In this document: one piece after another, positions 15,129-23,705 of the stretch
How the letters are laid out: each line of letters begins with the position of its first letter
Numbering within the stretch: position 1 is the first letter of the stretch
Source: Bacillota bacterium
GTDB taxonomy: Bacteria > Macinerneyibacteriota > Macinerneyibacteria > Macinerneyibacteriales > DSCS01
Direction of reading: 5' to 3'
Length of the DNA: 48,453 nucleotides
Assembly (NCBI GenBank): GCA_011048995.1
Contig: DSCS01000071.1
Span: 1-48,453 of the forward strand
Program-made: the position numbers and the translations under genes
Notes under the pieces: model-generated
Database searches by the model: none
Told to the model about the DNA's origin: nothing
What the model saw: the letters and a program-made list of their open reading frames with translations, nothing else

Positions 15129-15152
15129 GGGGCGCAAGCCCCCGCTTATTTT
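15128..15152. terminator. Bidirectional terminator between the DUF2178 gene and the M18 aminopeptidase gene
   Basis: GGGGGC / GCCCCC stem (15128-15133, 15138-15143) closed by a GCAA tetraloop, followed by TTATTTTA on the plus strand. It serves the two convergent genes. Confidence 0.75.
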
Positions 15153-16449
15153 AGAGTGATCGGCTGTAAAAGGCCGTAAAGGCCTGCGTCATCAGGTTAT
15201 GATCGATGACGCCGGCTGTCTCCCGGATAGAATGCATCGCCCACATGGGGTTGCCGACGTCCACGGTTTTTATTCCTAATGAAGACGAACTGACCGGCCC
15301 GATGGTGCTCCCTGAAGGGATGTCTGACCGGTTTGTCATTTTTTGACAGGGGATTTTTTCTTCTTTGCAAAGCTGTTCAAAACGGAAAGCCGTTTCAGCC
15401 GTTGTGGCATAACGGAAATTGGCATTCAGCTTGATCACCGGCCCCTTATTGACGCGGGGGGCATAATCCGGGTCATGTTTTTCCGCATAGTTGGGATGCA
15501 GGGCATGGGCCATGTCAGCGGAGATCATGAAGGAGCGGGCTGCTGCCCGGTACCAGGAATCGGAAAGAGTCTCTTTTTCTGAAAGCAGAATACGTTGCAG
15601 GGTCTCTTTTAAAAAGAAGGAGCCGGCTCCCTGAAGTGTCTGGCTTCCGACTTCTTCGTTGTCATAAAAGACAGCAACGGAAGTCCATGGCTTTTTGCCG
15701 GCCGGAAGCAGGGCTTTTAATGCCGCATGGCACATGGCCAGATTATCCAGGCGTCCAGCGGTGATCAGCTCGGTCTCCATGCCGGCATACATCCCGGGTG
15801 TCGAGTCAAACAAGAAAAGATCCATTTCTCCGATATTTTCAGGATGTGTCCCGACCTCTTTTGCCACAAATCGGCGGAGAGCTCCTTTTTCAGGATCTTG
15901 TCCGGATGCTGAAAAAATAGCCGGCAAATGGGATTGTTTGTTCAGTTCAACTCCTTTATTGACCTCCCGGTTCATGTGAATAGCCAAATTTGGAATGACG
16001 GCTACCGGGCGTTTTGTCTTTATCAGGCGCTGAAGGGTCCGGCCCTTTTCGCTGATCATGACGCGTCCCGCCAAAGAAAGCTCCCGATCCAGCCAGGTGT
16101 TGATAATGGGGCCGCCGTAGACCTCCACTCCGAGCTTTAAATAATTGCCGGATATGGTTTCACTTTCGTTTTTGATCTTAAAAAGAGGACTGTCTGTATG
16201 GGCGCCGATGATCTTGAAACCGGTTTCAGCCGGATCTTCTGTGCCGGTGATAAAGGCCACAACAGCGGAGCTGTTCCGTGTGACGTAGTATTTATGCCCG
16301 GGCTTGAGGCTCCAGTGTTCATCCTCTTGAAGCGCCTGAAAACCTTCTTTCTCCAGGGATTGAATCAAGGCGGCTGCAGCATGGAACGCCGTAGCGGACT
16401 TATTAATAAAACTCAGCAGGTCATCTGTAAGTGCATAGATTTGATCCAT
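15151..16449 (-). CDS. M18-family aminopeptidase (aspartyl aminopeptidase-like)
   Basis: 432 aa, family length. Cocatalytic zinc site residues are visible: His in IGAHTDSPLFKIK, the bridging Asp in AGRLDNLAMC, catalytic and ligand Glu in FYDNEEVGSQT, Asp in MISADMAHALHPNY, and a late His in NPMWAMHSIRETAG. The lid sequence TWLDRELSLAGRV is also typical. Removes N-terminal (often acidic) residues from peptides in the cytoplasm as a dodecamer. AGGAG lies 4 nt before the ATG. It is monocistronic with its own promoter and terminator. Confidence 0.95.
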   Translation of the reverse strand: MDQIYALTDDLLSFINKSATAFHAAAALIQSLEKEGFQALQEDEHWSLKPGHKYYVTRNSSAVVAFITGTEDPAETGFKIIGAHTDSPLFKIKNESETISGNYLKLGVEVYGGPIINTWLDRELSLAGRVMISEKGRTLQRLIKTKRPVAVIPNLAIHMNREVNKGVELNKQSHLPAIFSASGQDPEKGALRRFVAKEVGTHPENIGEMDLFLFDSTPGMYAGMETELITAGRLDNLAMCHAALKALLPAGKKPWTSVAVFYDNEEVGSQTLQGAGSFFLKETLQRILLSEKETLSDSWYRAAARSFMISADMAHALHPNYAEKHDPDYAPRVNKGPVIKLNANFRYATTAETAFRFEQLCKEEKIPCQKMTNRSDIPSGSTIGPVSSSSLGIKTVDVGNPMWAMHSIRETAGVIDHNLMTQAFTAFYSRSL

Positions 16450-16469
16450 AATACTCCTTTCCTGGACTT

Positions 16470-16497
16470 ATGGTAATCTGATTTTGGAAAGGGTCAA
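16470..16497 (-). promoter_or_regulatory. Promoter of the M18 aminopeptidase gene
   Basis: Minus strand TTGACC (16497-16492), 16-nt spacer, TACCAT (16475-16470), 20 nt before the start codon. Confidence 0.55.
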
Positions 16498-16513
16498 GAA
16501 ATAAAAGAGAAGA

Positions 16514-16532
16514 GGGGGGATGTCATCCCCCC
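16514..16532 (-). terminator. Terminator of the DUF4282 gene
   Basis: GGGGGGA/TCCCCCC stem with a 5-nt loop immediately after the stop; downstream on the minus strand is T-rich (TCTTCTCTTTTATTTC). Confidence 0.65.
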
Positions 16533-16538
16533 GGAAAC

Positions 16539-16832
16539 TTATTTTTTGCTGTCGATGCTTTTCAGTGTTTCGAAGATCTTAAAGAGAATAATAATGATCT
16601 CCATATAAACACGTACTAAAATAGTGCTGATCAGTATAAAGAGGGGAGCACCGATGATCAAAGCCAGAAGCCCGGGAGCAAATCCGCCTTGAAAACCTGC
16701 GACGATGATGCCCAGGGCACCGAGAACGATTCCGATAAGGCTCAGGATGTAGAGGAATTTGATGATCTTCCCTGTGATAAATTCAGTGAAATTAAAATCC
16801 AACAACGCTTTGAAAAAACTTTTACCTTCCAT
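16539..16832 (-). CDS. DUF4282 small membrane protein
   Basis: 97 aa from ATG16832, with GGAGG 6 nt upstream. Opens with the DUF4282 hallmark GKSFFKALLDFNFTEFITGKIIKFLYIL, then two membrane helices (about 25-47 and 55-80) and a short charged tail. The family is uncharacterised and usually about 85-100 aa. The gene stands alone between a near-consensus promoter and a G-rich terminator. Confidence 0.85.
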   Translation of the reverse strand: MEGKSFFKALLDFNFTEFITGKIIKFLYILSLIGIVLGALGIIVAGFQGGFAPGLLALIIGAPLFILISTILVRVYMEIIIILFKIFETLKSIDSKK

Positions 16833-16862
16833 AATCAACCTCCATTAGTTTACTATTTTTTG

Positions 16863-16891
16863 ATTATATCTTATAATCTCAAGTTTTTCAA
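16863..16891 (-). promoter_or_regulatory. Promoter of the DUF4282 gene
   Basis: Minus strand TTGAAA (16891-16886), 17-nt spacer, TATAAT (16868-16863). Confidence 0.8.
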
Positions 16892-16908
16892 GACCTTTAT
16901 AAATTTCC

Positions 16909-16936
16909 TTGATTTTTTGCACCCGCCGATTAGTAT
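16909..16936 (+). promoter_or_regulatory. Promoter of the DUF4837 / outer-membrane barrel operon
   Basis: TTGATT (16909-16914), 16-nt spacer, TAGTAT (16931-16936), followed by GGGAGG and ATG at 16958. Divergent from the DUF4282 promoter. Confidence 0.6.
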
Positions 16937-16957
16937 GGACGAAAATGGGAGGTTTAT

Positions 16958-18004
16958 ATGCGGCGCTTGATTCCTGTAGCGGGGTTGATCTTCTTGACCC
17001 TTCTTTCCTGTTCCCGTCCCCATAAGTTTTCTACCATGGGGACTGAATATCAGATCACCTTATTCAGTGATGACGAGGTGGAGGTCCGTCATGGCCGCCT
17101 CATAGAAGAGGAGTTGTCCTCTCCCCTTTATTTTACTCATCGGGAGAGTGTTTTTGAAGTTACCCGGCGCGACATGGAATCCGTGGGCAAATTTATGAAT
17201 TTTAAAAATATCGTCTTTATTGATGATGTCTCCACAGAAGATGCTGTTACCGTTTTTTTGAAGGATGTCCTGGGGGAAACCCTTCTGAACAACGTGAACA
17301 GGATCTCTGTGGCCCATCAAAAAGATGTCTGGACAGAGGGGCAAAGTGTGCTTTTTCTCCTCTTCAACGGATCCGGCTACACAGAGGATGAGGTCCGGCA
17401 GGCCATGGCCGGGGGGCATAACCGTCTCTTTGAGTATATCGGAGAACGGATTCAGCGCGACCTGGAAAAAGAGAGGACATCAAAAAAGGCAGCCCAAAAA
17501 AGCCAAGAGCTTTTTGGCTTTTCTTTCCGGATTCCGGCCCGGTACGCCCTATTTAAGGAAAGCGGGGATTTCCTTTCGTTTGTAACACGATCCCCGGACA
17601 GGCTCTTTTTTGTCACGGAACTGGAAAATACGGAAGAGCCGGTGACCCGCTCGTTTATGATCGGGGCCCGGAATGCTGTCACAGAAGAGTATTACGGGGG
17701 TGACCGCGTCTTCGAAGAGCTTTATCTGTGGAAAGAAAAGGAGCCTGACGTCCCCTATTACGGAGGTTTGGATATTGTCACCGTCGCCGGGCATCCTGTC
17801 TATAAACTTACGGGATTATGGGAAAACCCGGAGACCATTCACGGAGGCCCCTTCATAACTTATTTAGTCGAATATTCGGGCCGGCGGTTCTTGCTTGATG
17901 CCATGCTTTTTCATCCTTCAGGAAATAAATGGCCCTTTTTAAATAAGATGGATGCTTCACTGAAGCGGTCTATAGAAGACATCTATTCGGGAGAATCCCG
18001 ATGA
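16958..18004 (+). CDS. DUF4837-family lipoprotein
   Basis: 348 aa. Lipoprotein signal with lipobox LLSC at about residues 15-18. The body follows the DUF4837 layout: an early MGTEYQITLFSDDE strand, FKNIVFIDDVSTED (in the family RNI-type strand), KDVWTEGQSVLFLLF, a long helix with GERIQRDLEKERTSKKA, FGFSFRIPARYALFKE, then the closing LWENPETIHGGPFITYLVE and LLDAMLFHPSGNKWPF. The family is described mainly from Bacteroidota and its function is unknown. It is probably anchored in the outer membrane. A 4-nt ATGA overlap couples it to the barrel gene, which suggests a two-part outer-membrane unit. Confidence 0.78.
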   Translation: MRRLIPVAGLIFLTLLSCSRPHKFSTMGTEYQITLFSDDEVEVRHGRLIEEELSSPLYFTHRESVFEVTRRDMESVGKFMNFKNIVFIDDVSTEDAVTVFLKDVLGETLLNNVNRISVAHQKDVWTEGQSVLFLLFNGSGYTEDEVRQAMAGGHNRLFEYIGERIQRDLEKERTSKKAAQKSQELFGFSFRIPARYALFKESGDFLSFVTRSPDRLFFVTELENTEEPVTRSFMIGARNAVTEEYYGGDRVFEELYLWKEKEPDVPYYGGLDIVTVAGHPVYKLTGLWENPETIHGGPFITYLVEYSGRRFLLDAMLFHPSGNKWPFLNKMDASLKRSIEDIYSGESR

Positions 18005-20295
18005 GGGGGGGGAAAGGGCTTTGTTTCCTTTTCTTTTTTTGTTGTGTTTTCTTTTTTCAGGCCCGGGGGAATGAATGGAGTCTTCTCCGGGATAACCTTT
18101 ATCCGTGGAAGGGACTTTCTCTTCTTGACCGGACAGATTCCGCTCGAAAAGAAGCCTTGGTTTTGTGGGGGGAAACAACCCGGTTTTTGTGGGAATGGTC
18201 CGATACAGAAAAAGGGCCGGGCAAAGAGGCGCTCTTTACCCTTTACAGTACGACAACACTTTTTGATATTGATGTCTTTTACGGACGGGAAGGTTTTCCC
18301 GAAGGAAGACGTCTTCCTCTTTATAAAGGGAATAACCATAATCTGACCTTAAACGGCACGTTCCTTTATTCTGACGATTACCTCTATCGGGCGGGGTCGG
18401 TTAAAAGCGCCTTGGATCTCTTTGTCAATAAAGAGACAGAACATTTCCATGTGGAGGGAGCGCTATCTCTGGAATCGGGAGAAAACTTTCAAGGGGGAGA
18501 GACACGGCTTTCTTTTGATCATCTTTCCCTGACCTATCGAAAAGGAACGCGGCTCAGCGTGGGAAAAATACGGCCCTTTTTCGGGCCCTTTTTGCTGGAC
18601 AAAAGGGATCACGGTATTGCGGGATTTGAAGTCGAAACGGAACTGGCCGGAGCCCGTATCCATTTTGTGGCCGCCAGGCCGGATATTCCTTTGGATTTTA
18701 CCGGGTCTAAGGCGGAACAAGTCTTCCTTGACAAAAGCAGCTGGACATCGGGGGATGTGATCTATCATTTTCCGGAGCCGTTTCACTATTTTGAAGTCGA
18801 AGAACTTCCTGTGCGCGTCTTTGAGATCCGGAGCGAAGGAGGCGAGGTCTTCACAAGAGATATCACCGCTCTGTGCACCATAACACATAGCGATGTCATT
18901 ATTCCTGCTTCTATTCTTCTTCCAGAAACGGTTCAGGTAGAGATCCGCTTCAATACTCCCCGAAACGGAGCCCGGCAGCAGATGTATATCAATGCGTTTC
19001 AGATTGAAAAAAGTATTATTCCGGAGCTCGCTCTGACACTCTCATATGTGGATCTTCACAATGATACGCATTCTGTTGAAAACACACAGGGATTAAAAGG
19101 GCCTTTGGACTCCAATATCTGGAGCCTGAAGGCTTTTTTCGAGAAGGATATTTTTGAAGTGAGTTGGCAGTATGCCCTTTCAAAAATAGTCCCGGATGAC
19201 AATCTCTTTGATGACAGGGAAATTGATTTCATACATCGTATCACAGCCAAGGCGGAGCTGCCTTCTTTTGCCATTCAGGGAGAATACGGACGCATGGGAG
19301 CCGATTATCTGCCCCATGTCCTCTCCTTGAGAGATAAATGGAAACTGTTTACGGACAGAGATGCTGACTTTCGCTGGAATTATGAAGATGAAGCCGCCTT
19401 GGGACAAGAAGGGGGGCGCGTGAGCCTTTCCATAGAGGGGATTGTCTCGCAGCATCTGGTTTTCTCCGCTTTTAAAAAACTCCCCAGTCCGTATATGCAA
19501 AAAGAAGCCTATGCGCAATATGACCGGTTTTACCTTCCCTATTACAGTTCCGCCGGCAATGATTTCCGCCTTTACGGCCCCGGAATCGACGACGGGGAGA
19601 AGGTCTCCTCTTTGTCCTGGACCGGGCAATGGCGGCAGTTTAAGGCCGGCGTCATGTATGAGACACACTGTGATGAGGATCTGGTGATCTCTCCTCTGGA
19701 AAAAGAGATCAAGACTCTCCGCTTTTCCGGAGAATGGGACGGGAACGGGCTTTTTTTGAGCGCCGTCTATTCTTCTACCCGGGATAAAATCTATTACAGC
19801 CCTCATGAAGGCGGCTTTGTTTTCCAGGGCGATGACAAAACATTGCATCTGTCGGGGGAAGCTTTTTATAAAGCGGAATTACCCTACGGATTTGCTTTAA
19901 AAGTCATGGGAGAAGGAGAGTATATTGATGATGCCGACTCTTTTTATGAGAAATGGGAGAGTCAAATGTTCCGGGAAATGATTTTTCCCGCTGACAGAGT
20001 CGATGAGAATGTTTTTCGTCTCCGCTCCGGGCTTCAGCTTTTTTATACATTTAAGAATAAAGGGTATATCAAGCTTTATTATCAGAGAGAAGATTATGCC
20101 GGCGGCAACTCATTGGGCGGTCTGCCTTTAGATTATCTTTCCTATGAGCGCGGGATAAAATTCTTTAGTGATTTCGGCGAAGAAAACTTCAGGTTTGCCG
20201 CATTCTATGATGAATATGAACTTCGATTCAATCACTGGGCTTCTTATGATTATTCGTTTAAAAGAATCGGGGCGTTACTGGAGATGAAATTTTAG
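18001..20295 (+). CDS. Large outer-membrane beta-barrel protein, function unknown
   Basis: 764 aa. Signal peptide at about 1-23 (LCFLFFFCCVFFFQARG). The rest alternates short amphipathic beta strands and charged turns (YRKGTRLSVGKIRPFFGPF, GAKIHFVAARPD-like strands, FRLRSGLQLFYTFKNKGYIKLYYQRE) and ends in EMKF, with the terminal Phe that marks BAM substrates. Strand count suggests a barrel of well over 16 strands. An inner domain (about 250-340) looks like a beta-sandwich rather than a barrel. I recognise no named family. Overlaps the DUF4837 gene by 4 nt and the convergent udg stop by 3 nt. Confidence 0.75.
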   Translation: MRGGKGLCFLFFFCCVFFFQARGNEWSLLRDNLYPWKGLSLLDRTDSARKEALVLWGETTRFLWEWSDTEKGPGKEALFTLYSTTTLFDIDVFYGREGFPEGRRLPLYKGNNHNLTLNGTFLYSDDYLYRAGSVKSALDLFVNKETEHFHVEGALSLESGENFQGGETRLSFDHLSLTYRKGTRLSVGKIRPFFGPFLLDKRDHGIAGFEVETELAGARIHFVAARPDIPLDFTGSKAEQVFLDKSSWTSGDVIYHFPEPFHYFEVEELPVRVFEIRSEGGEVFTRDITALCTITHSDVIIPASILLPETVQVEIRFNTPRNGARQQMYINAFQIEKSIIPELALTLSYVDLHNDTHSVENTQGLKGPLDSNIWSLKAFFEKDIFEVSWQYALSKIVPDDNLFDDREIDFIHRITAKAELPSFAIQGEYGRMGADYLPHVLSLRDKWKLFTDRDADFRWNYEDEAALGQEGGRVSLSIEGIVSQHLVFSAFKKLPSPYMQKEAYAQYDRFYLPYYSSAGNDFRLYGPGIDDGEKVSSLSWTGQWRQFKAGVMYETHCDEDLVISPLEKEIKTLRFSGEWDGNGLFLSAVYSSTRDKIYYSPHEGGFVFQGDDKTLHLSGEAFYKAELPYGFALKVMGEGEYIDDADSFYEKWESQMFREMIFPADRVDENVFRLRSGLQLFYTFKNKGYIKLYYQREDYAGGNSLGGLPLDYLSYERGIKFFSDFGEENFRFAAFYDEYELRFNHWASYDYSFKRIGALLEMKF

Positions 20296-20927
20296 GGGCA
20301 ATAATCCAACGCTTTTTTCAGATCTTCGACAAAAGAAGGGATGAAAGAGGACCCATTGGGCCGGACGAGAAATGAGGGATGAAAGGTCAGAACAAGCGGA
20401 ATCCCGGAATAAGAAGAGACCCGTCCGTGTTCTTTTGTGATTTTGATTTCCTTTTCCCCGCTGAGTATCATCCCGGGGACTTTTCCCAGGGAGACGATGA
20501 CGCGCGGTTTGATAAGAGCGAGTTGTCTTTGCAGGAAGGGGAGGCAGGCTTGAACAGCTTCTTCTTTGGGGTTTTCATTGTTAAAGGGGCGGCATTTCAC
20601 AATATTGGCAATATAAAAGGAAGAGGGGCTTTGTCCCATCTCTTCCAAAACTTTGCGCAGGAGACGCCCTGCCCGGCCTACAAAGGGGCGGCCGGATTCA
20701 TCCTCTTCTCTTCCGGGACCCTCCCCGACAAAGACAAGCGAAGCAGAAAGAGGACCTTCCCCTATCACAGGGTGAATGCGTTTTTCTCCATAAGGACATC
20801 GCCGGCATGCAGCGATTTCATCTTCAAAACAGGCCCAGTCATCAGAGCGGGGGGTTTTTTCTTTTAAAGGGGAGTGTTCAAGCCCGTTCGATTTCAGCCA
20901 TTTTTGATAAAAATAAAATTGTTCCAT
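20292..20927 (-). CDS. Family 4 uracil-DNA glycosylase (4Fe-4S)
   Basis: 211 aa. Four iron-sulfur cysteines are visible: ACRRCPYG (two), NIVKCRP and VQACLPFL. The catalytic motif GEGPGREEDESGRPFVGRAG (family A, GExPG) and the C-terminal TFHPSFLVR (HPS motif) are intact. An extra ~35 residues precede the domain. Removes uracil from DNA after cytosine deamination, starting base-excision repair. Tail-to-tail overlap with the barrel gene. No Shine-Dalgarno; the -10 box is 11 nt before ATG. Confidence 0.95.
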   Translation of the reverse strand: MEQFYFYQKWLKSNGLEHSPLKEKTPRSDDWACFEDEIAACRRCPYGEKRIHPVIGEGPLSASLVFVGEGPGREEDESGRPFVGRAGRLLRKVLEEMGQSPSSFYIANIVKCRPFNNENPKEEAVQACLPFLQRQLALIKPRVIVSLGKVPGMILSGEKEIKITKEHGRVSSYSGIPLVLTFHPSFLVRPNGSSFIPSFVEDLKKALDYCP

Positions 20928-20938
20928 AATGTGAAAGG

Positions 20939-20967
20939 AGTATACCCTAAAAGGGCTTGATGCGCAA
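20939..20967 (-). promoter_or_regulatory. Promoter of the uracil-DNA glycosylase gene
   Basis: Minus strand TTGCGC (20967-20962), 17-nt spacer, TATACT (20944-20939); 11 nt separate the -10 box from ATG, leaving a leader of about 4 nt. Confidence 0.55.
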
Positions 20968-20970
20968 AAG

Positions 20971-20997
20971 AAAAAGCCCGCAATAAGCGGGCTTTTT
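20971..20997 (-). terminator. Terminator after the DUF4097 gene
   Basis: Perfect 11-bp inverted repeat AAAAAGCCCGC / GCGGGCTTTTT with AATAA loop, T-run on both strands. Ends the leftward ftsE-ftsX-envC-DUF4097 unit just before the udg promoter. Confidence 0.9.
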
Positions 20998-21015
20998 CAG
21001 GGAGGCTGTTTTGTA

Positions 21016-22503
21016 TCAGCCGACGGGCCTGTTTTGTTTATGAAACAATGAGGAAAGCGTCAGATCCCCGGAAACGCTGGAAAAGGAGCGGTCTTTGATT
21101 TCAGACCTTTTGAAATCCACATCTCCGCTGACAGAACGTCCTTTGAAACCTCCCCACGTACATCTTTCACAGAAAAGGTCACCGCTGGTGGAGTTGAAAT
21201 CAACGGAGTCTGAGTCCATATCCCGGATGCTAAAATCTCCGCTGACAGTTTTCAGAGCTGCTTTACCGACAGAGATCTGTTCTCCCCTAAAATCTCCGCT
21301 TGTCGTTTCAACAATGAGTTCTTTAGAGATCATGTCTGAGCCTTTGACATCACCGCTGATTGTAGAAAGTTTTATCTCGTTGCTGAATTTTGCATTTTTA
21401 AGATAAATATCCCCGCTTGTGTTCTTCAGTATGAGAGAATCTCCTTCGGGGCCCAAAAGACTCATGTGGCCGCTGAGATTTTGCAGTGACAGAGTCCGGC
21501 TGTTAATCTGTCGGAGCTCTATCGATGAGGAAAGTCCCTTGATATGAACAGTTTCCATGGGAGGGATCTCGATGATGAAGTGAACAGACAAACGGCCGGC
21601 AGAGTGCTTGATCTCTTCTGCTATTTTAAGGGAATCTTCTTTTTGGTTCATGAGGATCTTATATCCGGATTCCGGGACGTTTTTTTTGATGATTTTCACG
21701 AGAACATCTTTCCCCGCGGCGGGGGAAATCACAACAGAGGAGGAAACCAGGGAAAGATCAAGATGGCGGATGTTTTTATAGATATAGGTCTCTGTTGATG
21801 TTTTCTTCGATTTTTCCTGGCGGTCTGATTCTGTACGGAACGAAATACCGGTATCGCTTTCCAAGACGGAAAAATCGGGGACTCTGTTTTCTAAAAGATC
21901 ATTGAGAGACTGATGCAACATATCTCGTTCCTTGAAAGCCGATTCCAATGAGCGGGTCACGGCTTTCCGGGTGAAAAAGCTGATGATTTTGCCCAAAAGG
22001 CCTAAACGGACTTCTCCTTCATCGCCTTTAATGTGAATCCCTTCGTCTGAAAGGCTGACATGCTCACCATCCGAGGAAACAAAAATACCCCGATCCGTGA
22101 TTTTGACGATATTGTCATCATGGCGCACAAAAAGCCCGTCGGGGCCTTTTTCCACAAGACTGCGCCCTTCCTGAGTTTCGACTTTATACTCTCCGTTTTG
22201 AAACCAGATCCGGGCCATCGGGCGTTGGATGGTAAACGCAACACCCCTGGGAAGTGAGAGGCGTTCAATAATCGTTTCGGAATCGATCCCTTCCAGAAGA
22301 ATCCTGTTATTTGAAAGGGAAGCTTTTAACGGGCCACTGACAATGATCAAATCTTGAGTGTCTTCGAAGGCCATGTTTTCAATGCGTGCGATATTTTTAA
22401 AGTCGAGGTCATAAGAAGACCGTGACAATGTCAGGGTCGTTTCATTGCCGAAAGCGGCTGTAAATGTGCCAAGAAGGATAATAATAAGGAATATTTTTCT
22501 CAT
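21016..22503 (-). CDS. DUF4097-type beta-helix protein with SGD repeats, exported
   Basis: 495 aa from ATG22503 (AAAGGAG upstream), giving the signal peptide MRKIFLIIILLGTFTAAFG. Residues ~80-170 hold short repeats of the form (I/V)xxSDxG (KITDRGIFVSSDGEHVSLSD). The C-terminal third has eight units centred on (S/T)SGD: NLSGHM, NTSGDI, TISGDV, TTSGDF, TVSGDF, STSGDL, SVSGDV, SVSGDL, about 20 residues apart, the ladder of a DUF4097 right-handed beta-helix. Family function is not known; related proteins are exported or membrane-bound. It lies 52 nt after the envC-like gene in the same direction. Confidence 0.82.
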   Translation of the reverse strand: MRKIFLIIILLGTFTAAFGNETTLTLSRSSYDLDFKNIARIENMAFEDTQDLIIVSGPLKASLSNNRILLEGIDSETIIERLSLPRGVAFTIQRPMARIWFQNGEYKVETQEGRSLVEKGPDGLFVRHDDNIVKITDRGIFVSSDGEHVSLSDEGIHIKGDEGEVRLGLLGKIISFFTRKAVTRSLESAFKERDMLHQSLNDLLENRVPDFSVLESDTGISFRTESDRQEKSKKTSTETYIYKNIRHLDLSLVSSSVVISPAAGKDVLVKIIKKNVPESGYKILMNQKEDSLKIAEEIKHSAGRLSVHFIIEIPPMETVHIKGLSSSIELRQINSRTLSLQNLSGHMSLLGPEGDSLILKNTSGDIYLKNAKFSNEIKLSTISGDVKGSDMISKELIVETTSGDFRGEQISVGKAALKTVSGDFSIRDMDSDSVDFNSTSGDLFCERCTWGGFKGRSVSGDVDFKRSEIKDRSFSSVSGDLTLSSLFHKQNRPVG

Positions 22504-22555
22504 ACCCGCTCCTTTCTGTTCTTGCTTATAGGACAAAAAAGGGAAAGGGTTTGTT

Positions 22556-23704
22556 TCATTTTGAGGGAGAGAGCCATTCTAAGGGAGAGAGCGGCCGGGC
22601 TTCTTTGCGGATTTCGAAGTGAATCAAAGCGGTATCGGAAAGGATGTCGCGCCCGGCCGATCCGAGAACATCGCGGGGCGAAACCAGGTCTCCTTCCTGG
22701 ACGCCGGCTGAGTAGAGATTGGAGTAAATAGTAAAGTAGTTCTCTCCATGATCAAGGATGACCATGGTTCCGAGGCTTTTAAAAGGGCGTGAATAGATGA
22801 CTTTTCCCCCGGCCACCGCCCTTACCGGAGACTGAAAGGGAGCAGCGATGTCGATCCCGTCATTGGTCAACACTGTTTTATAGACAGAGTCTATGTTTTT
22901 ACCGAAATTTTTGTAAACATTTCCCTGAGCAGGCCAGGCCAAAACACCTTTCAAATCAGCGAAGCGCACACCGGCGTCGTAAGTAGAACCCTTTTTTTCA
23001 AGGTCACGGATCAGTCCGGTCAATGCGTCCTTTTGTTTTTTCAATTCCGACTCCAGCTGGGTGTAGTATGTTTTTTTTGAGCGGATGGAAGAGAGGGCGT
23101 TAGATTTTTCTTTGTCCAGGCGCACAAGCTTTTTTTCGGCGACTTTTGCGCTAAGAAGGTGAAGAGTAAAACGCTCCAGGACTTCCGCTTTTTCCACACG
23201 GACCAAACCCAGTTCTTCCATGGTCTCAATATTTTCTTTTAGAATATAATAATTAAAATGGCCCAAAACAGAAAGAAGAAAACGGTCCCGGCCTGACTGC
23301 ACGGCAGTGCCGGGCATCAACGGCTCCATCGCGGCTTTTCGCCAATTGAGAAAAGATTGATAAAAGACGGAGTTTAAAAAAAGGGTAAGTTTCTTCTGTT
23401 TTTCGGATAAGCGGGCCCCGCGTTCGTCTAATGTCTCGACGTCCTCTTCTGCTTTTTTTACGGCATTCTGAAGACGGAGTTTTTCGCTGCGGGCCTGATC
23501 GATCTGCTTCTGAAGGCGTTGAAGCTGCTGAAGCATATCTCCTTCCTTATCGGAGAAATATTCGCTCTTTTCGCGGCTTTCTTTAAGCTGTTTTTCAATC
23601 TCATCCAATTCCTTTTGTTTTGCCCTGATCTCATGTCCCAGCCCTTGCCCGTGAGAGGGCAAGACGAGGAAAAAAAGAATGAAGACAACGCTGAAAATAC
23701 GCAT
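22556..23704 (-). CDS. EnvC-like amidase activator: coiled coil plus degenerate LytM (M23) domain
   Basis: 382 aa. Signal peptide to about residue 19, long coiled coil (about 22-115 and 185-240), then a LytM domain from 255. Compared with active M23 enzymes, the first zinc His is Asn281 (NDGIDIAAP), the central catalytic His is Asn329 (IYSNL), and the first His of the HxH pair is Leu360 (LIHFEIR); only Asp285 and His362 remain. That loss is typical of EnvC, which activates amidases instead of cutting wall itself. It follows ftsX with stop and start 1 nt apart, and FtsEX recruits EnvC in E. coli. The amidase at 3927-5105 is the likely client. By inference it acts in the periplasm at septa. Confidence 0.88.
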   Translation of the reverse strand: MRIFSVVFILFFLVLPSHGQGLGHEIRAKQKELDEIEKQLKESREKSEYFSDKEGDMLQQLQRLQKQIDQARSEKLRLQNAVKKAEEDVETLDERGARLSEKQKKLTLFLNSVFYQSFLNWRKAAMEPLMPGTAVQSGRDRFLLSVLGHFNYYILKENIETMEELGLVRVEKAEVLERFTLHLLSAKVAEKKLVRLDKEKSNALSSIRSKKTYYTQLESELKKQKDALTGLIRDLEKKGSTYDAGVRFADLKGVLAWPAQGNVYKNFGKNIDSVYKTVLTNDGIDIAAPFQSPVRAVAGGKVIYSRPFKSLGTMVILDHGENYFTIYSNLYSAGVQEGDLVSPRDVLGSAGRDILSDTALIHFEIRKEARPLSPLEWLSPSK

Positions 23705-23705
23705 A

